Source of the DNA: Clostridia bacterium
GTDB lineage: Bacteria > Bacillota > Clostridia > UMGS1810
Assembly: GCA_016293435.1 (NCBI GenBank)
Contig: JAEDEG010000007.1
Location: 1 to 42,790, forward strand
Direction: 5' to 3'
Length of the DNA: 42,790 nt
Made by a program: the position numbers and the translations under genes. Shown here piece by piece: positions 25,215 through 34,307 of this stretch (positions are counted from its first letter, which is position 1; every line of letters starts with the position of its first letter). Below the pieces are notes generated by a model that was not told the DNA's origin, searched no databases, and saw only the letters and a program-made list of their open reading frames with translations.

Positions 25215-26687
25215 TTACCTTTCTTTATTTAAGAAAATCCACTCTGATTTCAAACGGCTAAACGAGAGCACCATAAAAACAATAGTCCAACAGCAGCCTA
25301 ATAATATTGCCGTCAAAACAGAATTTATGTGAATTGTACTTACTATATAATTCTTTGCAAAATATAAACAGGCGCCCAATATTGCATTTAAAATGAGTAA
25401 CAAAAAGCAATTTTTCCACGGGAAAATATCACGAAATTTAATGTCTGATTTTTTGCAGGAATAACCAAGTTGAAATAAATTCATTGACACAGAGGACAGA
25501 AAGGTTGCAACGGCCGGTCCAACAAATCCAAATGCAAAATAACAGACATAGTTTAATGAAACATTTAACAAAAGTGCGCCTATTGAACTCTTTAGAACCG
25601 CTTTTGTGGTTCCAGTTGCATTTAATAACATCCCGAAATAAGTGCAGCGAAGAAGCAGAGTCAAGCAATACACTCTGAACACACCCACACCGCCCAGATA
25701 CTTGTCGGAATACAGTATTGTGATTACTTCGGGAGCAAAGACAAAGCAGCCTGCTGCTATAAGGCAAATAATTGCAAAGGATATGGTTGTAGCGCTATTC
25801 CAGAGCTTGACAGCCTCGTCCTTTTTATCATTATGCAATAATCTTACCATTTGCGGAAGCAAGACAGCAGTAATGGAAGTAGCAACTATAGTAACCGGCA
25901 GTTCTCGTGAAGCATTCGTGTAAACTGCTAATTTTTCCGTCGAAAAAAAACCTGTGATCATTAGCTTGTCAAGCTCAATATTAACCGTGCCAATCATGGA
26001 GGCAACACCAATAGGTATTGAATATGTAAAAATTGTTTTTATCAGGTTTTTGTTAAAGCTTATTTTAAAATGCGACGTGCACTTTAGCATTTGCCAATAT
26101 GTCCATAGGGTAAAAATCACCTCGGTTGCCAGATACAATATCATGTATGTGGTAAACGTGCCTCCGAACAGCTGCACAAGCAGAATAATACAGAGCAAAG
26201 CAGCACTGTTTACAATCCGATATATCATCAGCACATTTGTTTTTTTGCATACAATCAACAAATGCTCAACGCTGGACATTACAATCTTTGTCCAAGGAAA
26301 AACAGCAAGAAAATACCAAAAGCTCTTAATAAGTTGGTTTTTAAAAATAATTTCAAGCAGTGGGGTTGCAAGAACCAACACCAAACCAACCGCCAAACTC
26401 AGTATTGTGTTGAGTGTGTAATATACCGAGAGAAACTTGTCTTTTTCCTCTTGCGTTTGTGCTTTTGCCATAAAGTAATTGATGCTGTTAGGCAAACCGA
26501 GCATAAGTAACGAGCAAACAAGGTTGGTTGCCATTAACAGCTGTGAGTATGTGCCGTATTCCGTTAGACTACGAAATCGAGACAACATCATACTTGAAAC
26601 CATAACAATCATCATAGTGATGACCTTTGAACCGGTCAACTTAAGGGTGTCATACCCGATACGTGTGTTGCCTTGGTCATTTGCCAC
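25215..26687 (-). CDS. wzx: Polysaccharide flippase, Wzx / MATE-like (MVF) superfamily
   Basis: Predicted to flip undecaprenyl-linked repeat units across the membrane. It is 490 residues with about 12-14 hydrophobic helices. The N-terminal segment YDTLKLTGSKVITMMIVMVSSMMLSRF and MANDQGN... start resemble O-unit translocases, and PNSINYFMAKAQT is typical of the first third. The start is GTG 26687 with GGAGAG 8 nt upstream. It overlaps the end of the preceding glycosyltransferase gene by 11 bp. The downstream side is the decayed gene. Confidence 0.88.
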   Translation of the reverse strand: MANDQGNTRIGYDTLKLTGSKVITMMIVMVSSMMLSRFRSLTEYGTYSQLLMATNLVCSLLMLGLPNSINYFMAKAQTQEEKDKFLSVYYTLNTILSLAVGLVLVLATPLLEIIFKNQLIKSFWYFLAVFPWTKIVMSSVEHLLIVCKKTNVLMIYRIVNSAALLCIILLVQLFGGTFTTYMILYLATEVIFTLWTYWQMLKCTSHFKISFNKNLIKTIFTYSIPIGVASMIGTVNIELDKLMITGFFSTEKLAVYTNASRELPVTIVATSITAVLLPQMVRLLHNDKKDEAVKLWNSATTISFAIICLIAAGCFVFAPEVITILYSDKYLGGVGVFRVYCLTLLLRCTYFGMLLNATGTTKAVLKSSIGALLLNVSLNYVCYFAFGFVGPAVATFLSSVSMNLFQLGYSCKKSDIKFRDIFPWKNCFLLLILNAILGACLYFAKNYIVSTIHINSVLTAILLGCCWTIVFMVLSFSRLKSEWIFLNKER

Positions 26688-27936
26688 AGATCAATCTCTC
26701 CAATCTATCTATAATATTATTATAATTGTACCTATCCAATACCGATTGAACGGGTTTATGTGTTACAGTGCCATTTTGTGACCATTCAAAATAACAGTCC
26801 TTTAAGTATTGTTTGAGTTTTGCATAATCATCTTTGTCGCGTGCCGACTCATAAGCAATGCCGAAATTTCCTTCTCTCATAACCAAGGTTACCTCACCAT
26901 CGGGTATTTCTCCACAAGTCAGCGAGATAATCGGTCTGCCAATCAGCATATATTCCAAGAATTTTCCGGGGAATACACCTTCTTCGCCACGTTCGTTCCA
27001 TGTAGAAAGTACAAGTATATCGGAATCGTATTGCAATTGTAAGCAATCTTCACGAGACAGTTTGCCGCAGTCTTTAAGTATTTTTTGCATATTGTATTGT
27101 TTTGCTTGTGAAGCAAGCGATGTAAAGTTCAATCCGGCATACGCAAATTCAACATTTGATATATCAATTTCTCCGGCTGATCCTAATTCTGCAAGAGCTC
27201 TAAAAACAGGTGTAATATCTCTCTTGCCGTCATAAAGTGCTCCAACGTAGGCAAGAGTAAGCTTATTGTTTTTACGTTTCTTGTAATTTGTATTAGAATC
27301 TGAAATATCATAACCGTTGGGAATCATATGCGATTTTTCCAAATATTTATTTCCGCATATACGATGAATATATCCATTTGAAACCGAAACTATTTTATCG
27401 GCATATTGACAGGCCTTATTCTGTAAATGCTTGTATAATGGCAGCATGAGCACAGAGCTCATTTTTACAACAATCGGATCACGGAAATCACAAATCCAAT
27501 TTCGAATATGATATTTACTCTTTAGATCAATTCCGATAAGTATAGAACTAATCGGTCCAAATGTAGTAAAACAAGCATCATAATCAGCAGCATTTAATGT
27601 GCCGTTTTCAAAAAGAGACATTGCTTTTTTGGCGTATTTTTTGCCGGCACGATATGAAGGATAACCTCGTTTGAAATAACGCAGCTGATTCCAAAAATAG
27701 CCGGTCAAGCATGTTCGCTGTACGGAATCGGAAGACTTATTCATATTTGACGGTGTCTGTTTCAACGAATATACATTACAATGCTCTAAATTATAAATTC
27801 CGTTTGACGGATATTCAGTAATCACGTCGATATCATAACCTCGTTCAATTAAAAACTTACATATTTTTGATGGCCTGAGTGCGCCAATACGATTAGTCGG
27901 ATAAAACAATTGACTGATTATAAGAATTCGCTTCAT
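26677..27936 (-). CDS. Glycosyltransferase, GT4-like (GT-B fold)
   Basis: A 419-residue enzyme expected to add one sugar to the lipid-linked repeat unit at the inner membrane face. The N-terminus MKRILIISQLFYPTNRIGALRPSK is the donor/acceptor start of GT4 proteins. LTLAYVGALYDGKRD opens the C-terminal Rossmann domain near residue 220. GEEGVFPGKFLEYMLIGRPIISL replaces the classical E-x7-E segment. The start overlaps the wzy end by 44 bp, with an AGGAGG run upstream. Donor and linkage unknown. Confidence 0.82.
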   Translation of the reverse strand: MKRILIISQLFYPTNRIGALRPSKICKFLIERGYDIDVITEYPSNGIYNLEHCNVYSLKQTPSNMNKSSDSVQRTCLTGYFWNQLRYFKRGYPSYRAGKKYAKKAMSLFENGTLNAADYDACFTTFGPISSILIGIDLKSKYHIRNWICDFRDPIVVKMSSVLMLPLYKHLQNKACQYADKIVSVSNGYIHRICGNKYLEKSHMIPNGYDISDSNTNYKKRKNNKLTLAYVGALYDGKRDITPVFRALAELGSAGEIDISNVEFAYAGLNFTSLASQAKQYNMQKILKDCGKLSREDCLQLQYDSDILVLSTWNERGEEGVFPGKFLEYMLIGRPIISLTCGEIPDGEVTLVMREGNFGIAYESARDKDDYAKLKQYLKDCYFEWSQNGTVTHKPVQSVLDRYNYNNIIDRLERLICGK

Positions 27937-29122
27937 GTAATCCTTCTTCCTCCTCTCGGTTATGAGTTGTTACAAATATAAACAGAAACATGATTACATT
28001 CCAAAAAAAACGTTTATTGATAGCATCCAAAAAGAAGCAGGGCATAAATCCGGCTATCAAAAGCATAACCGGCATGTATTCCTTTTTTTTAATACAATAA
28101 GATGCCTTTTGAAAAATTGGTGCAAAAAATAAAACAAAACCAAAGATTCCTACATCGCATAGCATTGCCAGATAGGTGTTGTGCATTGCTTTGTAAAATC
28201 CGTTATAGCCAAAATAATCTCCCCATCCTGCACCAAAAAATATGTTCAGTTCTTCCTTTAAAAGCTTTAAAGCATTTCCCCATATAACCGTTCGTTCACT
28301 CCCGTCTTCATATCCATTAGCGTCAAGCAGTCTATCCAGAATATTTTGCGGTATATAGTTTTTTAATACATAGTAAACAGCAATTAAAACAGCTGTCAAA
28401 ATGAATAATTTTTTAATTCCTGCTGCGATGTTGTTGCTTTTTTTGTTAAACACTATTACAAAAATTATGATTGCAATCATACTTACAAATCCGCCTCTTG
28501 AACCTGTTCGGAACATTGCAATAGAGTTGACAAATAAAATGATAAATGATAATATTGCAGATTTTTTCTCGTAGATAAGATTATAAATAGCAATACTGAT
28601 ACCCACAAGCAAAAAGGCAGCCTGATTATTTGGGTCGGTTTCTTGTCCAAACAGCACAAGCACTTGGCGTGTTTCAACAACACCACGATAAGACTCTCCA
28701 AACAATAAAGTCAAAATTCCTATAACAAAGCTTGAGATTAACATTATTCTAACAATATTATTTATGACTTTTTTGTCAAATGTTTGTGAAGTAATTGCCA
28801 CTAACAGTAAAACCATTCCAATTTGGGATAGAACATGCTGATTAAACATCCGTAAGTTTTCTGTCCATATTAACGTAAAAAAGCGATACACCAACCATCC
28901 TATATAACAAAAAATATAAGGTCTAAAAATAAAACTATCCGTGCTCTTACAGAATATAACAAAAACCACAAACAATATATAATATTTCAACAAGCTTCCG
29001 AAAACTCCATTTAAAAATGGTTCAAAAAAGGTTAATGCAAAATAAAAATATATGAGTATTTCAGAAAAACTCGTAGTGTGGCGAGAGCTGACCGAAATAT
29101 TCCCCTTATTTGCTATATACAT
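27893..29122 (-). CDS. wzy: O-antigen ligase/polymerase family protein, probable Wzy polymerase
   Basis: A 409-residue integral membrane protein with about 11 hydrophobic helices. RTGSRGGFVSMIAI is the typical R-G motif after the middle helices of the Wzy_C/O-antigen ligase family. HNTYLAMLCDVGIFGFVLFF carries the conserved HN before a late helix, and a large outer loop lies between them. In a locus with Wzx and an initiating sugar transferase it should polymerise repeat units outside the membrane. GGAGG is 9 nt before the ATG. A ligase function cannot be excluded from sequence alone. Confidence 0.82.
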   Translation of the reverse strand: MYIANKGNISVSSRHTTSFSEILIYFYFALTFFEPFLNGVFGSLLKYYILFVVFVIFCKSTDSFIFRPYIFCYIGWLVYRFFTLIWTENLRMFNQHVLSQIGMVLLLVAITSQTFDKKVINNIVRIMLISSFVIGILTLLFGESYRGVVETRQVLVLFGQETDPNNQAAFLLVGISIAIYNLIYEKKSAILSFIILFVNSIAMFRTGSRGGFVSMIAIIIFVIVFNKKSNNIAAGIKKLFILTAVLIAVYYVLKNYIPQNILDRLLDANGYEDGSERTVIWGNALKLLKEELNIFFGAGWGDYFGYNGFYKAMHNTYLAMLCDVGIFGFVLFFAPIFQKASYCIKKKEYMPVMLLIAGFMPCFFLDAINKRFFWNVIMFLFIFVTTHNREEEEGLHEANSYNQSIVLSD

Positions 29123-29179
29123 TAAATAATACCTCCGATATTACATACCTTCTACTGCATTAGAAATCGACTCAAAGCT

Positions 29180-30307
29180 TTAGTTTTCCAGTGCGTTTGT
29201 CAGATAGCTTATGGAACTTTTGCGTTCTAATTCCAAAAGCTTTTTTACTTTCTCATAATCAATTTCTAATTTCTCCGGTTTAAATGTATCTCCCGGCATA
29301 ATTAAGCGGTTTTTTAAATTAAGCTTTCCCAAAAGATCTTGTAACCTGGAAATACGGGAGGCTGTCCCGTTTGGATTCCTTCTACAAAAAGAAAAAAAAG
29401 GCTTTTGGAAATTGACAGAAAAAGCGGTCCCGTGAAAAGAGTCAGTGCAAACCACAGAAGCGCCTTCAAACAATGATAAAAATTCAAGAGGCCCAACACC
29501 ATTCTCTTTTTTTTGATTTGAAAAAATTTCAACCGGCGACTGTGGAATAACAACAATATCATATCTTAGCTGTTTCGCAATCTCCTTGGCATAATCTCGG
29601 CCATATTTCAAACTTCCTAAAAAATAGCATAACACATATGGGTTTCTTTTTGTTTTTTTATATATGAGATCCGACCATTCATCCTTGTTCAATAACAAAG
29701 TGGGGTCAAGAACAGATTCTACTTTACGATTTGTAATGCTTTCAATTACCTTTGCACCTGCATTTTCTCTGCAAGATAAATACTTTACATGTTTAAGATA
29801 GTTTTCCATCTTTTGTAGTATACCGGGGTTATCTATTTTTGACACACCAATACTCGGAGCATAAGCAATCGTTTTTTTTGAGAAATCCAAAAATGTAAAA
29901 TAAAATGCATCATGAATAATGCTGTCAGGGTTCCAAACCTGATCGCTTCCTGTAACATATGCATCATATTCAAGTTTTCCCTGTCGTAGCTCATCACTTG
30001 TATGATACTCTTTTTCACCTATTTTCAGATAGTTTGCACGAAAAAACTCAAATCGCTCTTTTTTTTTCGCATTATATTTTTTGTTTATTAATCGGTAAAT
30101 AAATGAGATAAACTTTATCATAAAACGCTTAATTTTTGCTTTTAAGGTTGATGCAGAAATTTCATTTTGATTTTTCAAAAAAAATCGGTCATAATTTATA
30201 ATTTCTGCGTCATTTCCAAGCTTCTCTAAGGTTTTTTGCAAAGCAAATGCCTGTAACATCGCGCCGTGACTTTCGGATTTATGGAATGTCATTATTCCTA
30301 TTTTCAT
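29180..30307 (-). CDS. Polysaccharide pyruvyl transferase family protein
   Basis: Predicted to transfer a pyruvyl group from PEP to a sugar, forming a ketal, or a related sugar transfer. It is 375 residues. Family signs are the N-terminal GIMTFHKSESHGAMLQAFALQ, YDAYVTGSDQVWNP in the middle, VLDPTLLLNKDEW, and SVVCTDSFHGTAFSVNFQKPF near the C-terminus. GAGGT lies 6 nt upstream. CsaB-type members make the pyruvylated ManNAc-containing wall polymer that SLH domains bind, and an SLH protein is encoded at 36876, so that role is worth considering. The YVTGSDQVWNP subgroup is also common in ordinary capsule loci. Confidence 0.8.
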   Translation of the reverse strand: MKIGIMTFHKSESHGAMLQAFALQKTLEKLGNDAEIINYDRFFLKNQNEISASTLKAKIKRFMIKFISFIYRLINKKYNAKKKERFEFFRANYLKIGEKEYHTSDELRQGKLEYDAYVTGSDQVWNPDSIIHDAFYFTFLDFSKKTIAYAPSIGVSKIDNPGILQKMENYLKHVKYLSCRENAGAKVIESITNRKVESVLDPTLLLNKDEWSDLIYKKTKRNPYVLCYFLGSLKYGRDYAKEIAKQLRYDIVVIPQSPVEIFSNQKKENGVGPLEFLSLFEGASVVCTDSFHGTAFSVNFQKPFFSFCRRNPNGTASRISRLQDLLGKLNLKNRLIMPGDTFKPEKLEIDYEKVKKLLELERKSSISYLTNALEN

Positions 30308-30311
30308 AAGG

Positions 30312-31418
30312 TTACCTCGCTTTTTTTATTGGCACACATTTATTAAGCAGTGTATACCATTTGTTCATACATTCTTCGACATAAAATTTTTCAATATCCA
30401 TATGAGCGTTGCTTGAGAGCTCTTTTCTTTTTTCATCAGAGCTCATTAATAGCTTCAATTTTCTTGCCATGGCGTCAACGTCATATGGCTTTACCAAATA
30501 TCCGTTTATGCCATCAGCTATTATATCTCGTGGGCCGGTCATAATATCAAAGCTTACAATCGGCAATTTCTTTGCCTTTGCTTCGATTAGTGCCATTGGT
30601 AAGCCCTCAGATTTTGAAGTGCAAACATAGATAGAATAATTATTTAATAAATTATAAATGTTGTTTGCATGACCTTTTAATATTACCTTACTGCTAAGTC
30701 CGTTTTTTGTAATTAGCTTTTCAATTTCTTCTCTCTTGGCTCCCTCGCCGAAAATATGCCACTGCCAATCTTGAAAGTCATCATTACTAAAAATTTTAGC
30801 AGCAACCTTAATAAGATCATTGTAGTTTTTAAAGGGATTCAAATTACCGACTGTTATAATTTTTTTCTCATTTGGTCTGTATTTTTCTTCTTTTTCCAAT
30901 AATAATGGATCAATCGGATTGTATATAAACTCAACGTTATTTTTCCTTATATTTTTCAAATAGTTTTCTTGATCCATTTTTGTTAAAGTAATCACATAAT
31001 CAGATATCTTTGCACCAATTTTTCGGGTGTATTTTTTGCCGCTATGTCCGTTATTGCTGGTATAATTTGAATGTTCCCACGCAATTGTTTTTGTTTTCAA
31101 ACCTATGGCTGACACCGCGCCTAAAATGAAATACAATGCACCGCAAGAAATTAATACATCAACATCATTTACTTTGAGAAATTCATGAATTATTTTTCTC
31201 GCTTTCCAAAAGCCTTTTTTCATATTTATCTGTTTATCAAAAATTGTTATATAAAGAATTGAAGAGTTTACAGCTTTATTTTCTGTCAGTGAGTTAAAAT
31301 AGCTTATAATTGATATTTCGTTTGAAATATCTTGGGATAAATATTTTGCAACTATGGACGTTGATCGGGCAATGCCGCCGCTGCCGTTTATACTTCCAAG
31401 CAAAAATGCAATTTTCAT
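30312..31418 (-). CDS. Glycosyltransferase, GT4 family
   Basis: A 368-residue GT-B enzyme. The N-terminus KIAFLLGSINGSGGIARSTS is the typical glycine-rich first strand-loop. KKIITVGNLNPFKNYNDLIK begins the nucleotide-sugar domain. SKSEGLPMALIEAKAKKLPIVSF is the E-x7-E donor-binding motif, and GPRDIIADGINGYLV follows it. The start is put at ATG 31418 because GGAG sits 6 nt upstream; the frame is open to 31562 but that part overlaps the preceding gene and has no ribosome binding site. Donor unknown. The 3' end is 4 bp from the pyruvyl transferase start. Confidence 0.86.
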   Translation of the reverse strand: MKIAFLLGSINGSGGIARSTSIVAKYLSQDISNEISIISYFNSLTENKAVNSSILYITIFDKQINMKKGFWKARKIIHEFLKVNDVDVLISCGALYFILGAVSAIGLKTKTIAWEHSNYTSNNGHSGKKYTRKIGAKISDYVITLTKMDQENYLKNIRKNNVEFIYNPIDPLLLEKEEKYRPNEKKIITVGNLNPFKNYNDLIKVAAKIFSNDDFQDWQWHIFGEGAKREEIEKLITKNGLSSKVILKGHANNIYNLLNNYSIYVCTSKSEGLPMALIEAKAKKLPIVSFDIMTGPRDIIADGINGYLVKPYDVDAMARKLKLLMSSDEKRKELSSNAHMDIEKFYVEECMNKWYTLLNKCVPIKKAR

Positions 31419-31440
31419 CATAAACTCCAATCTGTTATGT

Positions 31441-32631
31441 TTAGTGGAACCTTCTATATTCCGAAAGTATGATTTTTTCATATTCTCTTGCTTTATCTTC
31501 GTAATTATAATCCTTGATAATATATCTGTATGCACATTCGGAAATGCATTGATATTCATCAAGATTCATATTAGCGGCAGTCTTGATTTTATCACGAAAG
31601 TCATTTACATCTCCTGCCTTAAAATTCCATCCATTACCATGACTGCACCTATCAACATTGATATTGTTATCCTCCGACAGCACCGGCAGACCGCAGGCTT
31701 GTGCATCATAAAAGCTCAAGCTACACTGTTTGGCAAATACCGATAGATCTGCTGCCTGATAATATCGGGGCAAATCAAAATACTTCTGAGTGGGAAAACG
31801 AATGATGCGATTTTCGGACTGGGCAAAAATTGTATCAACCTCTTTGCCGTAATCTTCAGCAGTGTTACCTACAATAACCAAAACGACCTTTCTCTTTGTG
31901 TTAAATTTTTCCTTAAAAGTTTCTGCAAGCAATTTGCCGCCCTTTGGCTCGTCTAACTTACCGGTATATACTACAACGAAATCATCCTCATTAATTCCAT
32001 TTTCTATGCGAAATTCTTTTTTTGCATTAGAGTCAGGATGAAATAGTAAAGTGTCCGAACCGTAGGAAATCCATGGCGCTTGAGATAAAGGAATACCAAA
32101 AGCTCGCTCCACGTAAGGGTCATCTTGGGTTCTTATTACCGGAATCTGCTTCTTCAAAATATGAGGTGTTACAAACACGCGGTAAAACTTCTCGAACAAA
32201 TTATGAAATTTGTTTTTGGTTGCTATGCTCAACATATGACTATCTGTGACAAGTGCAAATGGCAAATTCTTTTTTCTTAAATATCGTATTCCGGTGATTG
32301 TATCGTTTCCGTGAACATATACAACATCCGGATTTAGCGCGTTTATTGCACGAAAAAACGCGCCGCTCTGAATAATACGGCTGTTAACTGTTTTTCTGGT
32401 TAAAGGTTTCACCCTTAGTATCTTTACTCCGGTTTTTTCGGTAAAATGGGCATCTCTTTCCTCAATGTTTTCCGTTCCAAAAAAAAACGCAGCAGATTTA
32501 TTTATACCATCAACCTTACTGGTAACTATCCACACATCGTGTCCAAAATCCGAAAGATACTTTGGCATAATATTTATTTGATAACCGGCATCGGGAATAA
32601 AATAATCTTCTATATTAACAATTCGCATCAT
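31441..32631 (-). CDS. Glycosyltransferase, GT4-like
   Basis: A 396-residue GT-B enzyme. It begins MMRIVNIEDYFIPDAGYQINIMPKYL, like GT4 enzymes that open with a DYF.P..GYQ segment. FVVVYTGKLDEPKGGKLL opens the C-terminal domain. The E-x7-E region reads SLSFYDAQACGLPVLSED, with Asp in place of the first Glu. ATG 32631 is chosen because AGAGG is 6 nt upstream; it overlaps the acetyltransferase end by 17 bp. Sugar donor not predictable. Confidence 0.83.
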   Translation of the reverse strand: MMRIVNIEDYFIPDAGYQINIMPKYLSDFGHDVWIVTSKVDGINKSAAFFFGTENIEERDAHFTEKTGVKILRVKPLTRKTVNSRIIQSGAFFRAINALNPDVVYVHGNDTITGIRYLRKKNLPFALVTDSHMLSIATKNKFHNLFEKFYRVFVTPHILKKQIPVIRTQDDPYVERAFGIPLSQAPWISYGSDTLLFHPDSNAKKEFRIENGINEDDFVVVYTGKLDEPKGGKLLAETFKEKFNTKRKVVLVIVGNTAEDYGKEVDTIFAQSENRIIRFPTQKYFDLPRYYQAADLSVFAKQCSLSFYDAQACGLPVLSEDNNINVDRCSHGNGWNFKAGDVNDFRDKIKTAANMNLDEYQCISECAYRYIIKDYNYEDKAREYEKIILSEYRRFH

Positions 32632-33199
32632 GTTTTTCCTCTTTGTTCTTTTCAAGCTTTTTTATTATTTTTGCGGGAACGCCGCCGACAATGCAATCTC
32701 CCTCCGGGAAAGACTTTGTCACGACAGCACCTGCTCCGACAATTGTGTGGTTGCCCAAAACAACACCGGGAAGGAGCACGCTGTTCATACCAATCCAGCA
32801 ATCATCTCCGATAATAATATCCTTTCCTGGTGCGTGGGTGTTAAGATCATATACATCATGGTTCGTTGTAATTAACCCTACATTCGGTGCAATGTGTACA
32901 TTTTGGCCAATCTTAATCATTCCGTCGATATTCTGAAAATAGCACCCCGGTGATTGAAAGATATTTATACTGTCGGGGTGAAAACTAATTTTATCTTTAT
33001 TGTTTACAAGTGTTGTTTTACCCAACGGCCAAGGAATACCAGTTGTCAATCTGCGAGGAATTCCTTTAATTGCCCACAAAAAACCTGCCCTTTTCTCTGT
33101 AAAATATCTTCCCTTAAGATAACGCTTTTGGTAAAAAAATTTGCAAAAGCACAACATAATTAAATATACCGGCTTTGAATACAATATTCTTTTGAACAT
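32615..33199 (-). CDS. Hexapeptide-repeat O-acetyltransferase (WcaF/LbH type)
   Basis: A 194-residue left-handed beta-helix acyltransferase, likely acetylating a sugar of the repeat unit with acetyl-CoA. Isoleucine-rich hexapeptide turns run from about residue 80 (IKIGQNVHIAPNVGLIT) to 185. NHDVYDL carries the catalytic His, and IIIGDDCWIGMNSVLLPGV and HTIVGAGAVVTKSFPEG plus GVPAKIIKK are typical of this family. GAGAGG precedes the ATG. It sits 1 bp after the next upstream gene, in the middle of the glycosyltransferase cluster. Confidence 0.88.
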   Translation of the reverse strand: MFKRILYSKPVYLIMLCFCKFFYQKRYLKGRYFTEKRAGFLWAIKGIPRRLTTGIPWPLGKTTLVNNKDKISFHPDSINIFQSPGCYFQNIDGMIKIGQNVHIAPNVGLITTNHDVYDLNTHAPGKDIIIGDDCWIGMNSVLLPGVVLGNHTIVGAGAVVTKSFPEGDCIVGGVPAKIIKKLEKNKEEKHDANC

Positions 33200-33200
33200 T

Positions 33201-34286
33201 TTAAACCTCTCCCAAAAACTGTTTTACACTTTCCGTAAAATATTTTTCATCGTTTTTAACAGATTTCAAAAAGCGATCGCAAGCAATATGCAACTCTTTT
33301 TTGCTGCGGTTTGTATAATATTCGTACACCCTGTCAGCGGAGTGTTTATCATCCAAATCCACGGATAATCCAAACCCATATCGCTTTGTAATTTCTTCCA
33401 TAAAGGTGTCAGGAGAAACAAGTATTGGCATACCCATCATTGCAGCACTATATAATTTGTTAGATAATGCATAATCTAAATATGGATTATTGTTCCCGTA
33501 TATATTTATTGCCATATCAGTTTCCAAATAAAAAGTAGGAAGTTCGGATTGTTCAAATCTACCTATTAATTTCACATTTGCAATATTTTCATAACGACAA
33601 AAATCCGCAAGCTGCTCCGATCCTCTCCCAATAAAACGTAATTGAAATCGAGTATCATTTTTAAAGGTTGAAATAACTTTTTTCTGTTGTTCAATAAAAC
33701 GAACAGAACCGATGAAAGAAAGTACAATTGGTTGATCATTGCGGCGCTCACGTGTGCGATATTTGTGAATAAGCTCTTTATCAATAGGCTGTGTATTATG
33801 TGAAATTATATAGTTTGTATGCGGCAAAAATTCTTGATATGCCGGAGATGTAATGCTGCACATGCCTGCATTATCAATAATTTTTTTTGTCATTCTATAA
33901 AACACAGAGAGATTTTCACCGGCATAATCTCGGATATCAAGTATATATTTTCCCTTGTACTTATGACACAGTTTACCTTGTATCAACCATCCCGTCTGCG
34001 TTGGAAAAACTATAAGTTTACTATATGTGTTTTCTTTTAAAATGCGATTTGCAAAAATGGAAAAACCAATATATGCAAGCATTTTTTTTGTTTTTCCTGC
34101 ATCCGCATCCAATGGTTCGTTATATTTAAAGTAGTTTGCAGCACCACATTTTTCTGTAATTTTACACCGATCCCAGTAGATAATATCAAACGGTTCATTG
34201 AACCGTTTCCTGTACTTTTCAATGCACGGTGAGTCAAAAATATTGCGAGTAGTAACGATACATATTTTTGATTGTTTAGAATTCAT
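33201..34286 (-). CDS. Glycosyltransferase-like protein (GT-B fold)
   Basis: A 361-residue protein with a GT4-like layout but few classical motifs. The N-terminus KICIVTTRNIFDSPCIEKYRK is followed by DIRDYAGENLSVFYRM. The second domain starts at IVLSFIGSVRFIEQQK, and DYALSNKLYSAAMMGMPILVSPDTF lies where the donor-binding E-x7-E usually is, with the first Glu missing. AGGAGG is upstream of the ATG. Its place between two GT genes supports a transferase role. Donor unknown. Confidence 0.75.
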   Translation of the reverse strand: MNSKQSKICIVTTRNIFDSPCIEKYRKRFNEPFDIIYWDRCKITEKCGAANYFKYNEPLDADAGKTKKMLAYIGFSIFANRILKENTYSKLIVFPTQTGWLIQGKLCHKYKGKYILDIRDYAGENLSVFYRMTKKIIDNAGMCSITSPAYQEFLPHTNYIISHNTQPIDKELIHKYRTRERRNDQPIVLSFIGSVRFIEQQKKVISTFKNDTRFQLRFIGRGSEQLADFCRYENIANVKLIGRFEQSELPTFYLETDMAINIYGNNNPYLDYALSNKLYSAAMMGMPILVSPDTFMEEITKRYGFGLSVDLDDKHSADRVYEYYTNRSKKELHIACDRFLKSVKNDEKYFTESVKQFLGEV

Positions 34287-34307
34287 AAATGCGACCTCCT
34301 CATCGTG

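Noticed and set aside
31422..31562. N-terminal extension of the glycosyltransferase frame ending at 30312
   Set aside because: Overlaps the preceding gene, lacks a ribosome binding site, and the family N-terminus KIAFLLGSINGSGG begins at 31418.
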